Shown here piece by piece: positions 1 through 7,100 of a stretch of 7,472 nucleotides of DNA; positions within the stretch are counted from its first letter, which is position 1; each line of letters begins with the position of its first letter. This DNA is from an uncultured Lachnospiraceae bacterium (lineage in GTDB: Bacteria > Bacillota_A > Clostridia > Lachnospirales > Lachnospiraceae). The notes under the pieces are model-generated. The model saw only the letters and a program-made list of their open reading frames with translations. It made no database searches and was not told where the DNA came from. The stretch covers positions 1 to 7,472 of the forward strand of contig CADBME010000028.1 in NCBI GenBank assembly GCA_902795715.1, in the 5' to 3' direction. Position numbers and translations under genes: made by a program.

Positions 1-1934
1 AATTCCTCCCAAATAAAGTCGTGGATCTTGCCTACAGCTACACCGAAGTCATAGTTTTCCATGTTGGCTGTCACATCCCCGACAAGCCGGTTGGCCTTGG
101 ACAGGATCCAGCGGTCAGCCTCGGTCAGGTCTTCTTTACTTACGCCGGAAAGATCGGCCTTCCCAATATTCATCAGCATAAAACGGGAAGCATTCCAGAT
201 TTTGTTGGCAAAATTCCGGCTGGCAATGATTTTCTTCTCGGAGAACCGCATATCGTTTCCTGGTGCATTTCCGGTAACCAGGGTCAGGCGGAGAGCATCC
301 GCACCGTACTGATTGATTACCTCCAGGGGATCGATTCCATTGCCCAGGGACTTGCTCATCTTCCGTCCCAGCTCATCCCTTACCAGTCCGTGAATCAGTA
401 CATCTTTAAAGGGGGAAACTCCTGTATGTTCATATCCTGAAAATACCATACGGATTACCCAGAAGAAAATGATATCGTAACCGGTTACCAGGACACTGGT
501 AGGATAAAAATAGTCAAGGTCTTCCGTCTCTTCCGGCCATCCCAGAGTGGAGAAGGGCCACAGAGCCGAGGAGAACCAGGTATCCAGGCTATCCTCATCC
601 TGGGTCAGGTGACTGCAGCCGCACTTGGGGCATACTTCCGGTTTTTTGTCAGCTACCACAATCTCACCGCACTCATCACAGTAATAGGCAGGAATCCGGT
701 GTCCCCACCAGAGCTGTCTGGATATACACCAGTCACGGATGTTCTCCAGCCAGTGGAGATAAGTCCGGTCAAAATGGGCAGGCACAAAATTCAGCTGGCC
801 GTTCTTTACGGCTTCGATAGCCGGCTTGGCAAGCTCTTCCATACGGACGAACCACTGCTTCTTGACCATGGGTTCTACCGTAGTATGGCAGCGGTCATGG
901 GTGCCTACATTGTGCTCATGATCTTCCACCTTTACCAGATAGCCCTGGTCTTCCAGATCCCTGACCAGAGCCTTTCTGCACTCATAGCGGTCCATACCGG
1001 CGTACTTTCCGCCGTTTTCATTGATGGTTCCGTCATCGTTCATGACATTGATTTCCGGCAGATTATGACGTTTGCCCACCTCAAAGTCATTGGGGTCGTG
1101 GGCCGGCGTAATCTTAACGGCACCGGTTCCGAATTCTTTATCCACATAGGAATCAGCGACAACAGGAATCTGACGGCCTACGATGGGAAGGACAACCATT
1201 TTCCCTACAAGGTCCTTGTATCTTTCATCCTCGGGGTGAACGGCAACTGCCGTATCTCCCAGCATGGTTTCCGGACGGGTCGTAGCAATCTCAATCACCT
1301 GATCGGTCCCCATGACAGGGTAATTGATATGCCAGAAATGACCGTGCTGATCCTGATACTCCACTTCCGCATCGGAGATGGATGTCTGACATACGGGACA
1401 CCAGTTGATGATCCGGGATCCTCTGTAGATATATCCCTTCTTGTAAAGGCGGATAAAGACCTCCTGAACAGCCTTTGAACAGCCTTCATCCATAGTGAAT
1501 CTCTCCCGGTCCCAATCGGCAGAGGAACCTAACTTTTTCAGCTGGCTGACAATCCTTCCCCCGTACTCTTCCTTCCATTCCCAGGTTCTTTTCAAAAAGC
1601 CTTCTCTTCCCAGCTCTTCCTTGTCAATCCCTTCTTCTTTCAGTTTGTTGGTTACCTTTACCTCCGTGGCAATGCTGGCGTGGTCGGTCCCGGGCTGCCA
1701 GAGGGCATTGTAACCCTGCATTCTCTTAAATCGGATCAGGATATCCTGAAGGGTATTATCCAGGGCATGTCCCATGTGAAGCTGACCGGTAATGTTGGGC
1801 GGCGGCATCACGATGGTAAAAGGTTTTCTGCTGCGATCCACTTCGGCATGGAAATATTTCTTATCCATCCATGTCTTATAAAGCCGATCCTCTATTTCTG
1901 CGGGGTTATAGGTTTTGCTCATTTCAGTCGCCAT
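1..1934 (-). CDS. valS: Valyl-tRNA synthetase, C-terminal part cut by window edge
   Basis: This enzyme activates valine with ATP and charges tRNA-Val in the cytoplasm; it is a class I aminoacyl-tRNA synthetase. The visible 644 residues carry the HMGH form of the HIGH motif at 53-56 after PPPNITGQL. The CP1 editing domain, which hydrolyses mischarged Thr-tRNA, shows TTRPET at 218-223 and [12 protein letters not shown] at 269-280. WWGHRIPA lies at about 409-416, a zinc-ribbon-like cluster at C419, C422, C435 and C438, and KMSKS at 525-529. Bacterial ValRS is usually near 880 residues, so most of the anticodon-binding domain and the C-terminal coiled coil lie off the left edge. The ATG at 1934 is preferred because GGAGGA sits 9 bases upstream; Met5 would be about 21 bases from it. 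The frame is intact. valS follows the TPR gene after a 135-base leader. Identification is secure. Confidence 0.98.
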   Translation of the reverse strand, partial: MATEMSKTYNPAEIEDRLYKTWMDKKYFHAEVDRSRKPFTIVMPPPNITGQLHMGHALDNTLQDILIRFKRMQGYNALWQPGTDHASIATEVKVTNKLKEEGIDKEELGREGFLKRTWEWKEEYGGRIVSQLKKLGSSADWDRERFTMDEGCSKAVQEVFIRLYKKGYIYRGSRIINWCPVCQTSISDAEVEYQDQHGHFWHINYPVMGTDQVIEIATTRPETMLGDTAVAVHPEDERYKDLVGKMVVLPIVGRQIPVVADSYVDKEFGTGAVKITPAHDPNDFEVGKRHNLPEINVMNDDGTINENGGKYAGMDRYECRKALVRDLEDQGYLVKVEDHEHNVGTHDRCHTTVEPMVKKQWFVRMEELAKPAIEAVKNGQLNFVPAHFDRTYLHWLENIRDWCISRQLWWGHRIPAYYCDECGEIVVADKKPEVCPKCGCSHLTQDEDSLDTWFSSALWPFSTLGWPEETEDLDYFYPTSVLVTGYDIIFFWVIRMVFSGYEHTGVSPFKDVLIHGLVRDELGRKMSKSLGNGIDPLEVINQYGADALRLTLVTGNAPGNDMRFSEKKIIASRNFANKIWNASRFMLMNIGKADLSGVSKEDLTEADRWILSKANRLVGDVTANMENYDFGVAVGKIHDFIWEE

Positions 1935-1943
1935 AATAAAGCT

Positions 1944-1949
1944 TCCTCC
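1944..1949 (-). promoter_or_regulatory. Ribosome binding site of valS
   Basis: GGAGGA on the minus strand lies 9 bases before the ATG at 1934. It is a near-perfect anti-Shine-Dalgarno match and selects Met1 over the in-frame Met5. Confidence 0.85.
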
Positions 1950-1961
1950 ATATTGTGTAGG

Positions 1962-1976
1962 GCCGGCAGAGCCGGC
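1962..1976 (-). promoter_or_regulatory. GC-rich hairpin in the valS leader
   Basis: GCCGGC, a 3-base spacer and GCCGGC again form a perfect 6-bp all-GC stem with a triloop. It ends 12 bases before the ribosome binding site of valS. Because GCCGGC is itself palindromic, the element is both a direct and an inverted repeat. No U-run follows it on the transcribed strand, so it does not look like an intrinsic terminator. It may affect mRNA stability or translation; this is inference. Confidence 0.4.
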
Positions 1977-1997
1977 ATAAACATCAGATTCGATTGT

Positions 1998-2019
1998 GAT
2001 TCCCGCTCTTTGGGGAACC
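1998..2019 (-). promoter_or_regulatory. Second hairpin in the valS leader
   Basis: On the transcribed strand GGUUCCC pairs with GGGAAUC across an 8-base loop. The 7-bp stem includes one G-U pair. No poly-U run follows. It is not part of a recognisable T-box: no AGGGUGGNACCGCG-like sequence occurs between 1935 and 2069. Its role is unknown; it could be leader structure if transcription starts upstream of 2020. Confidence 0.35.
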
Positions 2020-2042
2020 ATTAGTTTTTTTATCTTTAAAAG

Positions 2043-2063
2043 ACTTAAGACAGGCTCTTAAGT
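2043..2063 (-). terminator. Inverted repeat after the TPR gene, possible weak terminator
   Basis: ACTTAAGA, GCCTG and TCTTAAGT form a perfect 8-bp inverted repeat with a 5-base loop, beginning 6 bases after the stop codon at 2070-2072. On the minus-strand transcript it is followed by CUUUU. The stem is AU-rich and the U-run short, so any termination would be partial and would allow read-through into valS. It could instead protect an mRNA 3' end or bind a dimeric protein. Confidence 0.35.
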
Positions 2064-2069
2064 TTATTA

Positions 2070-2942
2070 TCATTCCTTTAACTCAAGGGGATTCATGACA
2101 TAGAGGGAATCCCCACTGTCCATCTCGGACCGGAAGTCCTTCTGCATCTTGCGGATGTAATGGTCCTGAACCCTCATGCAATCCTCTTCCCTTCCATTCT
2201 GACTCAGAATAAACATCTTTCGGAAGCGGGCAGCCGCATCGCTTCCCTGAAAGGAAACCTGCATCTGGGCAAACTGGTTCTCAAACTGGTCCATGACCAG
2301 ATCGGAAACTTCAAAAGACTTAAGGTCTTCCTTGGCAGCTTCAAGCCCTTCCTGGAGGGCAATGATGGCATAGTAGTAGTATAAGGATCTCTCATCCTCT
2401 CCGGACTGCCAGGCCTTAAGCAGGTGGATCCTGGCATCCCGGAAGCGGAAAAGCCGGATCAGGGCACAGGCCAGATTGTGATGGACGGCCCCCTGCTCCG
2501 CGTCAGTCAGCCCTTCCTGTTTTAGAGCAGTCTGATAATGGGTGACAGCCATAGCCGCCCGGCCGCAGGAGAAAAAAAGGTCTCCCAGCCATTTGCCCTG
2601 CTGGTAGCGGCTGGCATTCTTTAAAATACGGTATTCATCCAGGATTCCGCGGATCTCATCCTCGGAATAATAGCTTCCCTCTCTGAAGAGGGCCGCAAAG
2701 TATTTCATCTGGTCTCTGGCCGGATCAGTCAGCTTGGACAGGGTTCTCCCAAGCTTCTCCAGACGCAGTTCCCCGGCTATAAACCGGGCCAGCTTTTCAT
2801 CCGGCAATGTATACAGATAACAAATCAGATGATTCCGCATATAATAACACAATTCCTCATAAGAATAAACAGCGATTCCCGTTTCATTAAACACATGAGG
2901 ATGTTGTGCGATCTTTCCTATGCATACAAGTGTTTCGCGCAT
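2070..2942 (-). CDS. Cytoplasmic TPR-like helical protein of unknown function, 290 aa
   Basis: I do not recognise a named family. Residues 1-70 form a distinct N-terminal region with the aromatic-rich motif VYSYEELCYY at 25-34, followed by helical segments. Two TPR-like helix pairs lie at about 113-146 and 148-182, with small residues at helix-packing positions. A charged helical region covers about 245-273. No signal peptide or membrane segment is seen, so it is probably soluble and a protein-binding partner. The ATG at 2942 is chosen because AAAGGG lies 7 bases upstream. A longer frame could start at a TTG at 2987, only 3 bases after the preceding stop, but it lacks a properly spaced site and adds 15 residues of non-conserved look. 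It follows the Hsp70-like gene by 48 bases, so co-expression is likely. A role as its co-factor is inference. Confidence 0.85.
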   Translation of the reverse strand: MRETLVCIGKIAQHPHVFNETGIAVYSYEELCYYMRNHLICYLYTLPDEKLARFIAGELRLEKLGRTLSKLTDPARDQMKYFAALFREGSYYSEDEIRGILDEYRILKNASRYQQGKWLGDLFFSCGRAAMAVTHYQTALKQEGLTDAEQGAVHHNLACALIRLFRFRDARIHLLKAWQSGEDERSLYYYYAIIALQEGLEAAKEDLKSFEVSDLVMDQFENQFAQMQVSFQGSDAAARFRKMFILSQNGREEDCMRVQDHYIRKMQKDFRSEMDSGDSLYVMNPLELKE

Positions 2943-2949
2943 GCTGCAT

Positions 2950-2955
2950 CCCTTT
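2950..2955 (-). promoter_or_regulatory. Ribosome binding site deciding the start of the TPR gene
   Basis: AAAGGG on the minus strand lies 7 bases before the ATG at 2942. The alternative TTG at 2987 has only a GAGG one base away from it, which is too close to work. Confidence 0.6.
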
Positions 2956-2990
2956 CTATATTGATTCGGATTCCCTCTTATCAGCAATCC

Positions 2991-4094
2991 TCAGGAAATC
3001 AGTGAGAAGGGGAAGATGGTAATCTTTCCCGTGCCCGGATACATCTTTCCAAAGCCCAGGTCTTCGAGAATGATGGTTCCTTCCGAACGCCCTGTGAATT
3101 CAACCTGAACCCTTATTCGGGTGGTCTTGAGCGGTCTTTGGGGAAGATCCCTTATCTCACAGGCCGATCCTTCCATCTCATTTTCCATGGTGTTGTGGAA
3201 GAAAAACTCAACCCGATTGCTTTTATCCAGAATGATATCCAGACTTCCCGAGGTATTATACCACTCTTTTCCGATCGATGTGATGGGAACGTACCTGGAT
3301 TTTCCACCCTCGGAGGCCACGATTCCGACGGTATGGCAGACCATGTCCGGTCCGTCCAGCAAAATCATGCCTTCATCCATAAGGGGAACTGTCCCGGTCG
3401 CCAGCAGGCAGGCGCCGCTGGCGAAAATATTTTGCCCCAGAAAAACTCTTCGGCCGGCGCAAAGGTAGGTCAGAGTTTTCTTCATCCAGCTTCCATCAAA
3501 TCCGTCTCCGGTAAGAAAGATGATGTTGGTCGGATTTTTGGCCAGGAACTGACGGATCATTTTGCCGAAAACCTGATCCTGGTCCGGAGCCCCCCGGATC
3601 ACCCCTTCCTTGAGAAGGTCAATTTCCCGGATTCTGCCCCGGTAAGCCTTCTGCTTGGTCCGGTGAATCTGGTCAACCCAGACACATTGGAGGGTATCCT
3701 CCGAGTAATTCAGCAGCAGGGTGTTCCGGTCCCATACCATTTTCTCCTGATGGAAAACATATTCTACAAAAGCACGGAAACGGCTGATCACCTGGCATCC
3801 ATGTCTGGATATCCACTCATGGGGCAGGAGATCGGCGAGCTCCTGCCGGTGATCCTCATCGGCATTTTCAAGGCACAAGACCATGTTGCTGAAATCTTCC
3901 GGCGAAATACTTTTTTCCTTGAAGGCGGCGAACAGGTGTCCGAGACCCACCCGGATATAATCATGAGCCTGATCCTCCGGAATCGGAAAACTTTCTTCTT
4001 CTATCTCCTTTTTTGCCTCATCATAGACACTCAGGGACAGAGCCGTTCTCGAAAGATCGATCCCCGCAAAGGTTCTGGTTGTCAGTTGTTCCAT
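2991..4094 (-). CDS. Divergent Hsp70/actin-fold (ASKHA-like) protein, 367 aa, probable pseudo-ATPase
   Basis: What is seen: residues 9-24 (FAGIDLSRTALSLSVY) match the phosphate-1 strand-turn-strand of Hsp70 (GIDLGTT), with D13 kept but the glycine/threonine turn changed. Residues 124-140 sit where phosphate-2 (DLGGGT) is expected but lack its glycines. LTGDGF at 194-199, followed by a helix and RVFLGQNIFASGAC at 216-229, fits the adenosine motif and the closing GA helix. Residues about 255-355 are beta-rich, with a CEIRDLPQRPLKTTRIRVQV stretch (312-331) like the F-x-L-x-G-I-P...I-x-V-x-F strands of the Hsp70 substrate-binding domain. No helical lid or EEVD tail follows; it ends FPFSLIS. It may belong to a DUF5716-like clostridial family, which I recall but have not verified. 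ATP binding is doubtful. The ATG at 4094 has AGGAG 8 bases upstream. It sits 24 bases after the giant gene, and co-transcription is likely. Confidence 0.8.
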   Translation of the reverse strand: MEQLTTRTFAGIDLSRTALSLSVYDEAKKEIEEESFPIPEDQAHDYIRVGLGHLFAAFKEKSISPEDFSNMVLCLENADEDHRQELADLLPHEWISRHGCQVISRFRAFVEYVFHQEKMVWDRNTLLLNYSEDTLQCVWVDQIHRTKQKAYRGRIREIDLLKEGVIRGAPDQDQVFGKMIRQFLAKNPTNIIFLTGDGFDGSWMKKTLTYLCAGRRVFLGQNIFASGACLLATGTVPLMDEGMILLDGPDMVCHTVGIVASEGGKSRYVPITSIGKEWYNTSGSLDIILDKSNRVEFFFHNTMENEMEGSACEIRDLPQRPLKTTRIRVQVEFTGRSEGTIILEDLGFGKMYPGTGKITIFPFSLIS

Positions 4095-4118
4095 AATCGC
4101 CTCTCCTCTTTTTTGTAT

Positions 4119-7100
4119 TTACATCAGTTCAAGCTGGGTATCGGCAAAATATGCCTTAAGCAAATAATCGTCCAGGTCCATGGGATCTGCATTCCCGGAG
4201 GCAAGGTGATTCAGTGTGGAGAACCGGCTGTCCTCCCCGCTGTAATCGAAGGATTCAAAGACCAGAGCCTCTTTATCTTCCACAGTCTCTCCATCCTCTT
4301 CCAGACTGTAATTAACCTGGTCCTTGCGGAAGAGATGCAGAGAACAGACATACATTCCGGGCAGGACCTCCATGAGGCCCAGATCCCTGTAGGAATTCTC
4401 CTCCCCTTCGATCTCATAGTGGAAGACCACTCTGGATCCGGGCTTGCCCCGGTATGTCACGAAATTCAGCTCCTCACAGGAAATTGGCAGAGTTACAAAG
4501 TCGCTGTATTTATGATAGACGGGCAGATAGAATCCCTCTGTCGTAAACTCACGAATAATCTGAGCTGCCGGCTCCCGGATTCTCTCATGCCAATCCTCTT
4601 TATCCGCAAAATAGTAGAGGAAATTGATCCTGGAGAAACGGCTCCGGATCCGTCCGGAGATAATCTGCTCACCCAGAATCCGGTGCATATCGTCCGGCAG
4701 GGTCATGGTGCCCCGCATTTCCTTGTTCAGGGCATATTCCAGATAGCGTCCCACCATCTCATCCTCGGGACAGGATTCGTAGAAGGACTGGTAGACAGGG
4801 AAGACACCGTCCGTGTCATTGTCGGCAAAAACACTCTGGACCAGAATTCTGCGCTCGAAATCTGCAGTCGGCAGTTCGAACTTCCTGCTCCTCTCCCATA
4901 GTGTCAGCAGATCTTCCGTCTCTCCCTGAAAATGCTCCATGAGGTAGGTCAGGGTCTTTCGGGTATTCTTGCGCCTCATAAAGGCCGTATAGGCAAGATA
5001 GAGGGTAGTTTCATCCTCTTCCCCTTTATAATAGTCAATTCCGAACTCGGCCAGGCGCATCCGTTTCTCGGCACCCATGATGGTACATCCATAGAGTTCC
5101 ACACCAAAAAAAGCTCTTTCCGTCATGCCGACTTCCATATAGTAGTCCATCAGAGTCTTGCGGAAGGCCGGAGAAATGCCGGAATAGTCAATCTGCTCCA
5201 GCCATCTGGCCAGCTCTTCCTTATTCTGATGATTCTCATACCAGGTCAGAAGCTTCTCCGCAGCCCGTACCCGAATCCAGTCTTTGTAATCCGGTTCGTT
5301 CAGGATTCTTTCCAGAACCTGGACATCCTCGGCTCCGATTTTCCCTTCCAGGCATTCCGACTGTACCAGAAGTACCTTTCGGTTTACCAGGTTTTTCTTT
5401 ATCCAGTCCGCCGGAAATTCGGATAGAGAAAGATAGTCCTTAAGCTCGTATTCAATCTCTTTGACATAGCGCTGTTCATTTTTATCGACAAAATACAGGT
5501 TGGTCCGCCTGTTGTATACCTCAATGACCGCCTGTCCGCCGGAGAAAGGATAATACTTTTCCTCCCCGTTTTCCGGTGCCTCCACATAGACACCTACCAT
5601 ATGGGGATTTTGGCAGATTATTTTCCGGTAGAAAAGAATACCGCAAACCGCTTTCCAGTTTTCCGGCTGGGCCAGAATCTCCTTTTGAAAATGCATGTAG
5701 AGAAAGGCCAGGTGCTCATTGATCCGCCCCTGGACCACCTGCTCATTGACAAAGGGAAGCATCCTGGAGTAATAGGCCCCGTAAACCTCCTCATACTCCT
5801 CCCTGTGCTTCATCACATTGGTGTAGAGGTAGGACTTTTCCAGATAATCCAGACTGTTGCTGTAGGTAAAATAAATCAGCACTCTTCTGGGAATCAGATC
5901 ATAGCGGCCGAAATCCATACTTCGGATAAAAAACTCATTGAGACCGATAATCTTCAGATTGGCTTCCACTGCCTTGTGAAAATACTGGTGATAATTCCTT
6001 CCGAACCGGTTTCCCTTAATCAGCTGGGAACAGATCAGGGCAAGAAAATGGTCATCCTGCTCTACCTGATACAGTTTCTCTGCCGTGTGGAAAACGGCCC
6101 TGCTGAAAAACTTGCAGTTCATGGCAAGCCGGGCAAACTGGTAGGACAGGGGGAGAGATACACAGCCGTAGCGGAGCCCCCAGCGGAATACATTAATCTC
6201 AAAGGTCCCGAGTTCCTTCATGAAATTGGGATTCTCATTGAGTATTTCACAGGCCTCATAATAAAGAAGGCAGTTGTTGCTTCCGCTCTCAAAAAGCATC
6301 TTGATGGTCTCGTATTGGAGAACCTTGTTGTAGACATACTCCCGGTCCAGATAAATGAGCATCCACAAAGCATACTCCTTATCCTTCTGGTCTGAAGATT
6401 CATAAAACTTGCGAAGGGACACAACAGCCTTGCTTATGCTCTCCGGCTTCTTATCGAACATAGCCCGAAGATAAAGGTCATAATTGACAAGGAGTTCTGA
6501 AATCTCTTCCGACTCCCGCATGGCCTCCACTTCATCCAGTTCCTTCTTAGCCGCTTCCAGCTGGGAATCCATCAGGTAGAGATGGGCCCGGTACATTTTC
6601 CAGAAAATATCACCTGTTCCCCGGAAAAGATCGTCTGCTCCCTTTCCCGATCCCTCGATAAAGTCTTCAAATCCGATGCTGCCTGTGCGGAAGTAGAGAT
6701 AATTGTGCATCATGTCGGCCTTCTGGCGGCGCAGACGGCTCTCCTGCTCTTTCTTGCCGGCGCCTGCCGGAAGAGTACCCCACCATTCTATGGGGATCTC
6801 AATGGACTGGCGGATGGTCTCGATGAGGATCTGGTCACTGCCCATGAGATATCGGGGATTCTTTTCCACCGTCACCCGAAGGATTCCATCTTCAAAATAA
6901 TCACTGTTAAAACGGTCAACCGACAGGCTGACATAACCTTTACGGGTGCTGATCCGGCCTTCCACATACCCATAGTCGGACAGGTGGATCTCAAGCGTTT
7001 CCTGGTCCTTTCCTACATCCAGGACCAATGGCCGGTCTGAGAGGGTCAGACTGGTGACCGGTTTGTAGCCGGCCGCCGTCAGGAATTCTTCAACGATCAG

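Larger units (their letters stand above)
1935..2069 (-). other. Intergenic leader between the TPR gene and valS
   Basis: This is the only sizeable non-coding gap in the window. It is AT-rich at 2021-2069 and contains the three inverted repeats described separately plus the valS ribosome binding site. I could not identify a convincing -35/-10 pair on the minus strand. At 135 bases and without the T-box sequence, it is not a T-box riboswitch, although valS genes of Firmicutes often carry one. valS may therefore depend on read-through from the upstream genes or on a weak promoter I cannot recognise. Confidence 0.6.

Noticed and set aside
609..1478. A 289-codon plus-strand open frame within valS
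   Set aside because: It lies entirely opposite the conserved editing and catalytic regions of valyl-tRNA synthetase, which are intact on the minus strand.
2007..2069. A sigma-70-type promoter for valS
   Set aside because: The best pair on the minus strand (TTAAGA, 17 bases, TAAAGA) matches the -10 consensus at only three of six positions, and the -35 overlaps the inverted repeat. This is too weak to call.
3138..4901. A 587-codon plus-strand open frame opposite the Hsp70-like gene and the end of the giant gene
   Set aside because: It runs antisense across two genes and their gap, has no credible ribosome binding site, and its translation shows no domain pattern. The opposing frames show clear motifs and good start sites. 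Sense codon choice that avoids antisense stops explains its length.
5601..6395. A 264-codon plus-strand open frame opposite the giant gene
   Set aside because: It is antisense to an uninterrupted coding frame, and no start signal or recognisable protein pattern was seen.
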